The notes: a model not told the origin generated them from the sequence alone. A stretch of DNA of 64,000 bases from Psychroflexus halocasei (GCF_900107595.1 NZ_FNQF01000001.1:62001-126000); one strand, 5' to 3'; shown: positions 1 through 7,438, numbered from the stretch's first letter. Program-made: numbers and translations.

Positions 1-801
1 TCTGCCAGCGAACTCCTAAAACGCATCACCGCAGAAAAGAAGCGACTCATTGATGAGAAGAAAATTAAGAAAGAAAAGCCCTTGCCAAAAATTACCGAAG
101 ACGAAAAGCCTTTTGAGTTGCCTGAAGGGTGGGTTTGGTGTAGGTTGATGGAACTTTTACTCTACTCCGATGCAGGCAAAAGTCCAAACTGTGAAAAAAG
201 ACAGGTTAGTGGTAAAGAATGGGGTGTTCTTACTACCACTTCAATACAAAAAAACAGATTTGATGAAAATAAAAATAAAGTCCTTCCGGCAAGTTTTAAA
301 ATTAATAAACAGCAAATAGTAAAATCAGGTGATATACTTATAACAAGAGCTGGCCCTATTAACAGAACAGGTATAGCTTGTAAAGTCGATAAGATAAATT
401 ACAATCTAATACTTTCTGATAAAACAATTCGGCTAAAATATATAGAAAACACTTTAGACCCTGATTTTGTTGTTACAGCATTAAACAGTCAAAAAATAAG
501 GAGATTATTATTAAATAAAATGATTGGAATGGCTTCTAGTCAAGTAAATATTTCTCAAAAAAATATAAAAAGTATATTTATTCCCCTTCCACCCCTAGAA
601 GAACAAAAAGCCATTGTCAAGATTGTGGATGAGTTGATGGCGTATTGTGATGGCTTAGAGCGCGACATAGAGCAAAGGGACAGCTTACTTGAAGACTTGA
701 TGGCGAGTTGTTTGGTGGAGATGGAGGGTGATGCTTCTGCTGATGAAGAGTTGGGGATGGTAGCTGAAAGTGGGGATGAGTATAAAAGAAATATCAAATA
801 A
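1..801 (+). CDS. hsdS: Type I restriction enzyme specificity subunit HsdS (5' end outside window)
   Basis: HsdS gives a type I restriction-modification complex its DNA target. The reading frame is open from base 1, so the gene starts before the window and no internal start need be invoked. The visible part begins with a Lys/Glu-rich helix typical of the spacer between the two target recognition domains. The entry signature PFELPEGWVW of the second recognition domain follows. Near the C-terminus is PLPPLEEQKAIV, the hallmark that leads into the second conserved helix (DELMAYCDGLERDI). The last 30 residues are acidic. The stop codon is only 8 bases before the first reverse transcriptase gene, so the two may be co-transcribed. 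HsdM and HsdR are not in the window and probably lie to the left. The family call is firm; the DNA target cannot be read from sequence. Confidence 0.93.
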   Translation, partial: SASELLKRITAEKKRLIDEKKIKKEKPLPKITEDEKPFELPEGWVWCRLMELLLYSDAGKSPNCEKRQVSGKEWGVLTTTSIQKNRFDENKNKVLPASFKINKQQIVKSGDILITRAGPINRTGIACKVDKINYNLILSDKTIRLKYIENTLDPDFVVTALNSQKIRRLLLNKMIGMASSQVNISQKNIKSIFIPLPPLEEQKAIVKIVDELMAYCDGLERDIEQRDSLLEDLMASCLVEMEGDASADEELGMVAESGDEYKRNIK

Positions 802-809
802 AATAATAA

Positions 810-2276
810 ATGTTAGACCAATCATTTTCATCTAAATCATTTCAAGAAATTTTCGATAAAGAAAATCGAAAAGGAACTAATATTGAAGAAAGATACAAAG
901 ACGACTTTGCAGATTCTATAGCTAGAGTTGGGGAATTAAAAAACATTAGGAAACAAATACAACATGAAAAAGATTTTGACGCAAAAAAGTTGCTTTATGC
1001 TGAAAAGAAAAAATTAAAAAAAGAAAGAGATACACTTGTTTCGGATGTTTTAGATAAAATTGCAGATGAAATTAATTCGCATATTATTAACTTAAAATTA
1101 GGGGGGAATTATGGTGGACAGAGTTACGTGTTTGAAAAAAATATTCAGAATTTTTTTATTTCGAAAAAAATTCAAGACAATATAAACAAAACATATAATG
1201 TAAAACAATCTTCAAGATACGCCATTTTAAGTCAATTAATAAACTTATTAGAAGACAACTTTCCAAAATATGTTATTCGTACAGATATTAAAAGTTTTTA
1301 CGAATCTATTCATCAAAAGAAATTATTGGACAAAATAGACAATGACTACTTGCTGAGTATAAAAACAAAAAAATTTATCCATCAAATTTTTACAAGTTAT
1401 AATCATTTAACTGGACAAATAAATCCAGAAACAGCTAAAGGTGTTCCTAGAGGTATTGGCATTAGTGCCTATTTATCTGAACTTTTTATGAGAAGCATTG
1501 ATAACAAAATTAAGGAACTTGATGATTTAGTGTACTATGCTAGATATGTAGATGATATAGTCGCTATTTTCATTCCTAAATCTAAAAATATTGAACCCGT
1601 TCAACTAAAAGATTATAAAACAAAGCTAGAGCATTTAATTACAAGCAAAGGACTTACTTTGAATGTTAGTAAAACAAAAGAATATAATCTTTTACAGGGT
1701 CTTAAATTTATAAGATTTGAAGATAGCACAAGAAATTTTAAACCAAAAACAATTAATTATTTGGGCTATGAAATAGGTAGTATTAAAAATGGAAAAAAGT
1801 ATAATTTATGCACAAGACTTTCTGATAATAAAATCAATAAATATTTCAATAAAATAAAGTTATCATTTCAGCATTTCGAAAAGAAAAGAAAACACAATAG
1901 AAAGGATGCTTTTAAATTATTATCTGCTCGAATCAATTATCTCACTTCAAATACAAAATTGAGAAACAACAAGGATAAAGTTTTTGTTGGTATTTATTTT
2001 TCAAATCCATTTTTGAATAATGATGTGTCTCTAGAAAGATTACAAAAAAGACTCAAATGGTATATAAGTAGAGCTGGACTAACAACTGATGAAAAGCAAA
2101 TAATGCTTAAATATTCTTTTACTGAAGGATTTAAGAAGAAAAAGTTTCAAATATTACCTTTAATAAATAAAAAATATAAGAGCCATAATAGAAAACGTAA
2201 TGATGTAAATAACCAAAATAATGCTGGGATATTACAATATGGGATTACGGAAATTAATTCAATTTGGAAAAGATGA
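810..2276 (+). CDS. drt3a: Defence-associated reverse transcriptase, probable Drt3a (UG3-like)
   Basis: This 488-residue protein has a reverse transcriptase palm domain. Motif A is RTDIKSFYESI with catalytic Asp159. The motif B region is KGVPRGIGISAYLSE (about 210-224). Motif C is YARYVDDIV, with the catalytic YVDD at 246-249. A charged helical N-terminal region of about 100 residues precedes the palm, and a basic C-terminal region of about 200 residues follows it. There is no intron maturase or HNH domain, so it is not a group II intron enzyme. It overlaps the next gene, a second and different reverse transcriptase, by 13 bases. That tandem arrangement in a defence island is the signature of DRT type 3, in which UG3 and UG8 enzymes act together with a noncoding RNA. 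The 3a/3b assignment rests on gene order and relative size and is less certain than the reverse transcriptase call. Confidence 0.75.
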   Translation: MLDQSFSSKSFQEIFDKENRKGTNIEERYKDDFADSIARVGELKNIRKQIQHEKDFDAKKLLYAEKKKLKKERDTLVSDVLDKIADEINSHIINLKLGGNYGGQSYVFEKNIQNFFISKKIQDNINKTYNVKQSSRYAILSQLINLLEDNFPKYVIRTDIKSFYESIHQKKLLDKIDNDYLLSIKTKKFIHQIFTSYNHLTGQINPETAKGVPRGIGISAYLSELFMRSIDNKIKELDDLVYYARYVDDIVAIFIPKSKNIEPVQLKDYKTKLEHLITSKGLTLNVSKTKEYNLLQGLKFIRFEDSTRNFKPKTINYLGYEIGSIKNGKKYNLCTRLSDNKINKYFNKIKLSFQHFEKKRKHNRKDAFKLLSARINYLTSNTKLRNNKDKVFVGIYFSNPFLNNDVSLERLQKRLKWYISRAGLTTDEKQIMLKYSFTEGFKKKKFQILPLINKKYKSHNRKRNDVNNQNNAGILQYGITEINSIWKR

Positions 2277-4546
2277 GAAGGAAAACAGGACATAATATAG
2301 GATACAAGAAAGAAAGAGTTGTGCTGTCAGACATATTACCTTATGAAGTGCCACCATTTTTTTCAAATAGACATTTTTATAATTTTTTGGTCAAAAACAA
2401 GGTTACTATTAATGAAGATAAAAGGACAATTCAATTTAAAAAAGACAATTCTGGAGTACTAAAGATGTTAATACAAACTCTTTTTGGTATTAGTAAAAGT
2501 ACGAGTTTTGTTAGTGATACGAGCTTTGATTATTTTAGATTTAGTGAGAAAATGTTTCCAAAGATTTTTCTTACAATCCCTTTTAAATTTAAAATAACAC
2601 ATAAAAATAAAGACTACAGAGAATTGACCGTCATCCACCCAATTAATCAACTTTATTTAGTCGGGTTTTATGATAAGTATAAAAATACAATTCTATACAA
2701 TACAAAATTAAGCAGATTTTCATTAAGAAAACCCAATAAAGTTTCATCATTAAAATACTATAAAGACAATACCAATAAAAAGAAAAAATCTAAGAATCAA
2801 GATATAGAAATAATTGAAACGACGGATAAAGAATATACAAGTTTAAAAACATTCTTTTCTTATCAGAAGTATAGTAATATTTATGAGTTTTATGAATCAT
2901 ACGAATATCAAAGAGCTGAGAAACGTTTTGATAATTTATTGAAATTTGATGTTTCTAGATGCTTTGACAGTATCTACACACATACCCTTTCTTGGGCATT
3001 AACCAACAAGAAAATTGTGAAAGATAATATAGGAACAAATAATGCTACATTTGGAGGTAAGTTTGATAGAGCAATGCAACAAATGAACTATAATGAAACA
3101 AACGGTATTGTAATTGGACCAGAGTTTTCAAGAATTTTTGCTGAACTAATTTTACAAAGAATAGATAAAAATGTTGAAAAAGAACTGTATAAAAAAGGTT
3201 ATAAATACAAAGATGATTATGATGTATACAGATACGTAGATGATTTTTTCGTTTTTTACAATGATGATAAAATTAGTTCAGAGATTTTGAGCTTATACAA
3301 AATCAAGTTACAAGAGTACAACCTGTTTTTTAATGATTCAAAAACTGATGTTATTTCTAAACCTATTATAACAGGTATTACAATTGCAAAAGAAGAAATA
3401 AGAAAATTGATTGAACATTCAATGATTTTTCAATTTTATGATTCAGATGTAAAAAAACAAATCAGTTTAAAACATTATACAGCCAAAGATATTATTACCA
3501 ACTACAAAGCTATTTTGGCGAAAACAGAGACAAATTACAAAGACCTACAAAATTACTTCTTGGCAATTATTTTCAACAAGCTAAAAGGTTTAATAAAAAA
3601 GATACAGGATGAACAAGAATCCCTGCTTCACTTCTATGTTCAAAAGCGTGATTTAGAAGCCAAATTAAATGATGCGAAGGAAAATTTAGATGAAATTCTT
3701 GAAGAAATAAAAAAACAAGAGAAAGAGTTAAAATCATACAGTAATCAATTATTCAAAAACATTAATGAAATAATTGAATTAACATTTTTTATTTATTCCG
3801 TTTTACCAAGGGTAACCTATTCAATAAAAGTCTGCCACATATTATTTAGAATTATTGACTTTATTAAAAATCAAGAACGGACAAAACAAAGTTATATGGT
3901 AAATGTCCAAAGTGCAGAAGAAGATGAATTAAAATATATAGCATTTGATTTCGATAAGAAACATCAAATTTTTAAAAGAATTTATGATGGTATTTCATTA
4001 GTGTTTAAAAAAAGTATTTCATCTGAATATGCTGAAATTGAAACGTTGTATTTATTACCAATCATTAATGAATTAGGAGAAAATTATCGATTTCAAGAAG
4101 AATTAATCAATAAACATTTCAGAATTTACCAAAAAGACAGCAATGGCAACAAAGCCATTAATACTAGTTTGAACTACTTTACAATAATTTCATTATTGAA
4201 CTATATTAACGAAGACTCTAATCAAATATATAAAGAAATAAGAAAAGATATACAGAATATTATTATTGAAAAATTTAATAACTTTGAAAAGAATAATGCT
4301 GAGGATATTTTCTTATTAATAGATGTACTTACTTGTCCATACGTAGGAAGTAGTGATGCAGAAATTCAGGATTTTAGGCGAAAAATTTTAGACAAAATAA
4401 AGTTTTTCGATATAAATACGAGTATTGTAGATAAAAACAGTATAATTGAAAAAATTGAAAACTATGCTTCTGATTGGTTTTACAGTTGGAGAGAAAATGA
4501 TTTAGGAAAAGAACTAAACACTAAACGCGGTCATAGTGTTTATTAA
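2264..4546 (+). CDS. drt3b: Defence-associated reverse transcriptase, probable Drt3b (UG8-like)
   Basis: This is a second reverse transcriptase, 760 residues long and different in sequence from its neighbour. Motif A is KFDVSRCFDSIYTHTLSWAL with catalytic Asp229. Motif B is NGIVIGPEFSRIFAELIL. Motif C is YRYVDDFFVF, with YVDD at 324-327. A strongly charged coiled coil follows at about residues 446-500, then a roughly 260-residue helical C-terminal domain with no recognised motif. Its start lies inside the end of the upstream gene (13-base overlap), which implies translational coupling and a stoichiometric pair. In DRT3 as I recall published work, Drt3a copies an ACACAC stretch of the system's RNA into poly(GT), and Drt3b makes poly(AC) without a nucleic acid template. 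Which gene has which role here is inferred. Confidence 0.75.
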   Translation: MEKMRRKTGHNIGYKKERVVLSDILPYEVPPFFSNRHFYNFLVKNKVTINEDKRTIQFKKDNSGVLKMLIQTLFGISKSTSFVSDTSFDYFRFSEKMFPKIFLTIPFKFKITHKNKDYRELTVIHPINQLYLVGFYDKYKNTILYNTKLSRFSLRKPNKVSSLKYYKDNTNKKKKSKNQDIEIIETTDKEYTSLKTFFSYQKYSNIYEFYESYEYQRAEKRFDNLLKFDVSRCFDSIYTHTLSWALTNKKIVKDNIGTNNATFGGKFDRAMQQMNYNETNGIVIGPEFSRIFAELILQRIDKNVEKELYKKGYKYKDDYDVYRYVDDFFVFYNDDKISSEILSLYKIKLQEYNLFFNDSKTDVISKPIITGITIAKEEIRKLIEHSMIFQFYDSDVKKQISLKHYTAKDIITNYKAILAKTETNYKDLQNYFLAIIFNKLKGLIKKIQDEQESLLHFYVQKRDLEAKLNDAKENLDEILEEIKKQEKELKSYSNQLFKNINEIIELTFFIYSVLPRVTYSIKVCHILFRIIDFIKNQERTKQSYMVNVQSAEEDELKYIAFDFDKKHQIFKRIYDGISLVFKKSISSEYAEIETLYLLPIINELGENYRFQEELINKHFRIYQKDSNGNKAINTSLNYFTIISLLNYINEDSNQIYKEIRKDIQNIIIEKFNNFEKNNAEDIFLLIDVLTCPYVGSSDAEIQDFRRKILDKIKFFDINTSIVDKNSIIEKIENYASDWFYSWRENDLGKELNTKRGHSVY

Positions 4547-4687
4547 AAATATTTGGGCAACGTATTCAAGAAATTGAGTACACTCTTAAAAGCCATAATT
4601 TATAGTTTATTTTGGTAACTATCACACACAAGCCCTTAAAACCTTTTAAAGGTTTTGAAAGGCGGAGGTAGAGTCTCTGCCTTTTTT
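4547..4687 (+). ncRNA. Candidate DRT3 noncoding RNA containing (CA)4
   Basis: This gene-free stretch directly follows the second reverse transcriptase. It contains CACACACA at 4623-4630, in otherwise AT-rich sequence, and ends in a strong intrinsic terminator. GGGC at 4555-4558 can pair with GCCC at 4632-4635, closing a domain that holds the CA repeat near its 3' side. A near-palindrome, AAAACCTTT/AAAGGTTTT, lies at 4638-4656. DRT3 systems need an RNA that carries an ACACAC template, so position and motif both fit. I see no consensus promoter inside the stretch, so the RNA may be processed from the operon transcript. The 5' boundary is a guess. Confidence 0.55.
4658..4687 (+). terminator. Intrinsic terminator after the reverse transcriptase pair
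   Basis: A 10-bp stem (AAAGGCGGAG paired with CTCTGCCTTT, one G-U pair) with a 7-base loop is followed by a run of six T. It would define the 3' end of the candidate DRT3 RNA. Confidence 0.85.
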
Positions 4688-4892
4688 AGTTTAAGTAAAA
4701 TTTAATCTTATTTAATTAGAATTTGGAAAAATACTTAAGATACTGATTTATAGTAATTTTTTATTTAATTAGCTTTAAAAAACCATGATTTCAACCCAAC
4801 TCTCCATCAACGACTTTTTAAAAGCACAAAAAATTGCAATTTATTATTCCAGTCTATCAGCTGAATTATGATTGGACAAACGAGTATTGAAA

Positions 4893-4967
4893 ATGGAGAA
4901 TTACTTTGCGTATATCACAACCAATAAAAAGGTGCTAAAAGTTAGCGTAATGCTAAATTTAACCTAA
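4893..4967 (+). pseudogene. GIY-YIG nuclease remnant
   Basis: A 24-codon frame starts MENYFAYITTNKKVLKVSV and then stops. It resembles the first residues of GIY-YIG endonucleases of the MENYFVYI-TNK---VLYVGVTNNL type, but the YVG motif has become KVS and the rest of the domain is missing. Another short frame just upstream (4784-4870, starting MISTQLSINDFLK) has no recognisable origin. I read the stretch as the debris of an insertion or deletion event between the DRT3 locus and the next operon. Confidence 0.5.
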
Positions 4968-5003
4968 AAGTGAAATTAATTTGTAAATTAACCTAAAAGT
5001 GAA
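4959..5003 (+). promoter_or_regulatory. Direct repeat, probable operator of the toxin-antitoxin operon
   Basis: The 16-mer TTAACCTAAAAGTGAA occurs at 4959-4974 and again at 4988-5003, so the copies start 29 bases apart. The second copy overlaps the GTG start of the toxin-like gene. Just upstream, 4934-4956 contains GCTAA/TTAGC/GCTAA in alternating orientation. Autoregulation by an XRE antitoxin normally uses such repeats; the role here is inferred from position. Confidence 0.45.
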
Positions 5004-5523
5004 TAGATTTGCACGAGTAAAACCCTTATTCAAATTCAAACAGGTTGCCTATTATTCTGTTTGTTTAGAAGAAGATGAACAAACGCTCTACGAAGAGTTT
5101 GTGGAGAAACATACAAATGAAAATTTGAAAAAATTATATCATGTGCAAAAATGGCTACAAGTAATTGGGAAAAAGTATGGAGCACAAGAACGTTTTTTTA
5201 GAAATGAAGCACAATATGCAGATGCATCAGCTCTACCACCTATTGGTAAAGACCGTGAACCTTATTATATAGAGTTTGGAAAAAAGAAAGCAAATAATTT
5301 AAGACTGTATTGTTTGAGAGCAAATCCCAAAGTTGTTTTTCTTTTTAGTGGAGATTTGAAAACAGCAAAAAAAGCACAAGATTGTCTAAACGTAAAACCA
5401 CATTTTGAATTGGCAAATGCGCTTACAAAAGCAATAGACCAAGCCTTTCGCGACAAAGAAATAAGATGGATTGAAGAAGATGCACTAATTACCTGTGATG
5501 AAGATTTTATTTTAGAGTACTAA
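4999..5523 (+). CDS. Putative RelE/HigB-type toxin of a toxin-antitoxin-chaperone operon
   Basis: This 174-residue soluble basic protein contains the block NLRLYCLRANPKVVFLFSGD followed by KTAKKAQDC. I associate that block with phage Gp49-like/HigB-type RNases encoded beside XRE antitoxins. It starts at GTG; the frame is closed at 4984-4986 and there is no ATG nearby. It is followed after 12 bases by an XRE-type regulator, and that gene by a SecB-like gene. The order toxin, HTH antitoxin, chaperone matches known HigB-HigA-SecB-like (TAC) systems. No catalytic residue can be assigned with confidence, so the toxin function depends mostly on context. If correct, it would cleave mRNA at the ribosome and stay silent while the antitoxin is present. 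Confidence 0.6.
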   Translation: MNRFARVKPLFKFKQVAYYSVCLEEDEQTLYEEFVEKHTNENLKKLYHVQKWLQVIGKKYGAQERFFRNEAQYADASALPPIGKDREPYYIEFGKKKANNLRLYCLRANPKVVFLFSGDLKTAKKAQDCLNVKPHFELANALTKAIDQAFRDKEIRWIEEDALITCDEDFILEY

Positions 5524-5535
5524 AAATTAAACACC

Positions 5536-5907
5536 ATGAAATTTCCAGAAGAAAACAAACTAAATAATTGGTTAGAAGATAATAAGAACCCCGAAATTGA
5601 CCGTTTTATAGAACGAAACCTTGAAATTACACAACAAGTTTGTGTAATTCTAAAAAATAGGGGGATTAAGAAAACTGAATTTGCTAAAATGTTGGGCAAA
5701 AAGCCATCAGAAGTTTCTAAATGGTTGTCAGGTACACATAACTTAACGCTTAAAAGCATTACTAAAATGGAAATTGCCTTAGGTGTTGATTTAATGAATC
5801 CTGAACCAAACTATATTTACTTAGGTAAGATTGAAGGGAATTTAGAAAGCTATGAAACAGCTAAAGATAATTACGAAATAAGTCACTATACACAAGAAGC
5901 AGTTTAA
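5536..5907 (+). CDS. XRE-family helix-turn-helix antitoxin (HigA-like)
   Basis: This 123-residue protein has a Cro/C1-type helix-turn-helix at about residues 44-92: KKTEFAKMLGKKPSEVSKWL, followed by GTHNLTLKSITKMEIALG. The SEVSKWL segment is the recognition helix and NLTLKSITKMEIALG the following helices. The charged N-terminus (about residues 1-40) and the roughly 30-residue C-terminal tail (SYETAKDNYEISHYTQEAV) flank the DNA-binding core. In chaperone-dependent systems the antitoxin C-terminus carries the chaperone-addiction tail, which could apply to this tail. Its stop codon overlaps the next start by one base (TAATG), so the products are probably translationally coupled. It is likely to repress the operon at the direct repeats around 4959-5003. 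Confidence 0.8.
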   Translation: MKFPEENKLNNWLEDNKNPEIDRFIERNLEITQQVCVILKNRGIKKTEFAKMLGKKPSEVSKWLSGTHNLTLKSITKMEIALGVDLMNPEPNYIYLGKIEGNLESYETAKDNYEISHYTQEAV

Positions 5908-6344
5908 TGAGTAAAAGTACGATTATACCTGAAAAAATTAAGCTAAATCACATTGAAGTAATTAACACTTACATCAATGACGATACTATCAACAAAAATT
6001 TAAATTTTGAATTTAATATTGCCCACAACACAAAGCATAATTTAGAAGATCAGAGTATTAAAATTGAACTCTTTATAAATTTACTTTCTTCCAAAGAAAT
6101 TGGGGTTAAGTTTCATATCGACTTTTATTTTCAAATTGAAGACTTACAAAATCATTATGAATTAGATAAAGACAAAAATATTCCTGTTTTTTCTGGTCAA
6201 TTTATAGCTACTTTGCTAGGTATTAGCTTTTCTACATCTAGAGGAATAATATATCAACAACTACAAGAGACAAATTTTAGTAAACTCATTCTTCCCGTAG
6301 TTTCTCCCTCTAAAATGCTAGATATGAGAATTGAAGATGAATAA
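5907..6344 (+). CDS. SecB-like chaperone of a toxin-antitoxin operon
   Basis: This 145-residue protein has alternating beta-strand patterns in its first 95 residues and then a block reading FIATLLGISFSTSRGIIYQQ and FSKLILPVVSPSKML. This matches the C-terminal layout of SecB folds: a helix ending in an Arg-rich turn, a short connector, then a Leu-Pro-Val-hydrophobic-Pro strand (in SecB, FPYARECI to FPQLNLAPVNF). Bacteroidota SecB-like proteins carried by toxin-antitoxin loci show the same pattern. A solitary SecB-like gene one base after an XRE antitoxin gene points to a chaperone that protects the antitoxin. It could instead be an unrelated DUF with a similar fold; confidence is moderate. Confidence 0.6.
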   Translation: MSKSTIIPEKIKLNHIEVINTYINDDTINKNLNFEFNIAHNTKHNLEDQSIKIELFINLLSSKEIGVKFHIDFYFQIEDLQNHYELDKDKNIPVFSGQFIATLLGISFSTSRGIIYQQLQETNFSKLILPVVSPSKMLDMRIEDE

Positions 6345-6356
6345 AAATCTTTAATA

Positions 6357-6535
6357 ATGAACCTTTCATCACTAAAAGCCATAAAACAACTACTTAGCCC
6401 ACTAAGAGAAATAATTTTAAAGGCCATTGAAAATTTAAACCTCATTTTTGTAAACTAGGTTTTGTAGATGTAATTATTGATTCGAGACTTAATGAAAAAT
6501 TGGCGGATGATATTTTTGAATTGATATTAAATTAA
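6357..6535 (+). pseudogene. Small frameshifted gene remnant, unknown
   Basis: An ATG-initiated frame runs 33 codons (MNLSSLKAIKQLLSPLREII...) and stops at 6456-6458. The coding pattern continues in another frame as GFVDVIIDSRLNEKLADDIF to a TAA at 6533-6535. Joined by one frameshift the product would be about 60 residues. I do not recognise it. The stretch from 6345 to 6753 carries no intact gene. Confidence 0.4.
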
Positions 6536-6556
6536 ATATTAAAAACCCCAAAGATT

Positions 6557-6752
6557 ATGGAATCAACTTACAAAAGGCTTATCGATATAACTTTAGAGGA
6601 GCTAAAAAACGGTAGATTTCATTGTAAATAACTACAGACGAGTATTTAAGTTACGTATTAGATACTGTGCCTGATGAAGAAAATTGAATTATTTTTTCAC
6701 ATTACCTAAATCGACAAAAAGTCAAGATGGTGATGATGAAATGCCATTTTAG
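6557..6752 (+). pseudogene. Decayed gene ending in an SSB-like acidic tip
   Basis: Three coding-looking pieces lie in different frames: MESTYKRLIDITLEELKNGR from 6557, TDEYLSYVLDTVPDEEN in the middle, and SQDGDDEMPF followed by TAG at 6750-6752. The last piece resembles the C-terminal acidic tip of single-stranded DNA binding proteins, but no OB fold is visible upstream. It is broken by stops and frame changes, so it is probably debris of a mobile element gene. Confidence 0.35.
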
Positions 6753-6753
6753 G

Positions 6754-7167
6754 TCAAGTTCTAAAAACCACTTCACCAGTCTCCAGATCAAAGAAAGGAT
6801 ACTGTCCAAGAGGATTTGGTTTCATGTTATTGATTTTATGAAAGCGCTTTAACTTTCCTTCAAGACGTCGTAAATCTGCCTTTGTGGCTGTCTTATTCTC
6901 TTCTTTAGTTAATAGACTTTTTATGAGATCTGCTGCTGTGGTTCCTATAGCGGCATTACCAATACCCGCAACACTTATTTTCTCTACTTCTAGTTTCTTT
7001 AAATCCTGAACTGGTTCTCTTGAAGCTGAAGATTGACTTGCTCTGAGTCCTTTATAAGATTGGTGATGTCTAACTCTGCAGGATGTACTACAAAACTTTT
7101 GTACTTTTCTTCGTTTAGGAATAAACTCTGCTTTACAATACTTACAGGTGTAATGATGGTTTTCCAT
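6754..7167 (-). CDS. Small zinc-finger protein of the mobile element
   Basis: This 137-residue protein starts with a four-cysteine knuckle, CKYC at 9-12 and CSTSC at 26-30, of the kind often found in small DNA-binding or recruitment proteins. The middle section is Ser/Ala-rich. A charged helical stretch (TKADLRRLEGKLKRFHKINN) and the conserved-looking tail NPLGQYPFFDLETGEVVF follow. It lies on the integrase strand and 44 bases downstream of the next small gene, so it is probably co-transcribed cargo of the same element. I do not recognise a specific family; it could be an accessory recombination or regulatory factor. TTTTAC motifs at 7178 and 7189 just upstream echo the nearby phased array. 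Confidence 0.65.
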   Translation of the reverse strand: MENHHYTCKYCKAEFIPKRRKVQKFCSTSCRVRHHQSYKGLRASQSSASREPVQDLKKLEVEKISVAGIGNAAIGTTAADLIKSLLTKEENKTATKADLRRLEGKLKRFHKINNMKPNPLGQYPFFDLETGEVVFRT

Positions 7168-7211
7168 TGTGCGTTAATTTTACGTATGTTTTACGCTTAA
7201 TTAGCAGTTAA

Positions 7212-7397
7212 CTAGTCCTTTTTATTAAAAACATGAGTTAGTAAGTGCTGAATAGCATCTTCCTCAGTAAGAACAGTCCTGCCTTTTTTCTTTTTATGTT
7301 TAATGGAATACAAGTCCTTTTTGAGCATTTCAAATAACTGCTCCTGCCCTTCTCTGGGAAGTGCTTTCGCTACCTGATAAGCTGTGTTTGCATCCAT
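7212..7397 (-). CDS. Small hypothetical protein next to the integrase
   Basis: This 61-residue, highly charged, probably helical protein (MDANTAYQVAKALPREGQEQ..., then a KHKKKKG stretch and EEDAIQHLLTHVF) has no recognised domain. It sits between the zinc-finger gene and the integrase on the same strand, where excisionase-like or regulatory genes are common. A perfect inverted repeat, ATCTAAT-N6-ATTAGAT at 7398-7417, touches its start codon. A phased repeat array lies 22 bases further upstream. Both would suit a tightly regulated DNA-binding accessory gene, but function is unknown. Confidence 0.55.
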   Translation of the reverse strand: MDANTAYQVAKALPREGQEQLFEMLKKDLYSIKHKKKKGRTVLTEEDAIQHLLTHVFNKKD

Positions 7398-7417
7398 ATC
7401 TAATCGCGAAATTAGAT
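7398..7417 (-). promoter_or_regulatory. Inverted repeat abutting a start codon
   Basis: ATCTAAT, a 6-base spacer (CGCGAA) and ATTAGAT form perfect 7-bp arms ending directly at the ATG of the 61-residue gene. It could be a repressor operator or a hairpin masking the start. Confidence 0.45.
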
Positions 7418-7438
7418 AGACGCCAACAATTCAAATTA

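Noticed and set aside
810-4546. Group II intron, retron or diversity-generating retroelement
   Set aside because: There is no maturase or HNH domain, no retron-type msr/msd arrangement before the gene, and no template/variable repeat pair. Two RTs in tandem argue for DRT3.
4980-5011. TTTG-N20-TAGATTTG, a perfect-looking promoter at the toxin gene
   Set aside because: Transcription would start near 5018, after the only possible start (GTG at 4999), and no later start exists in the frame for many codons. It may instead be chance, or show that the start is misread.
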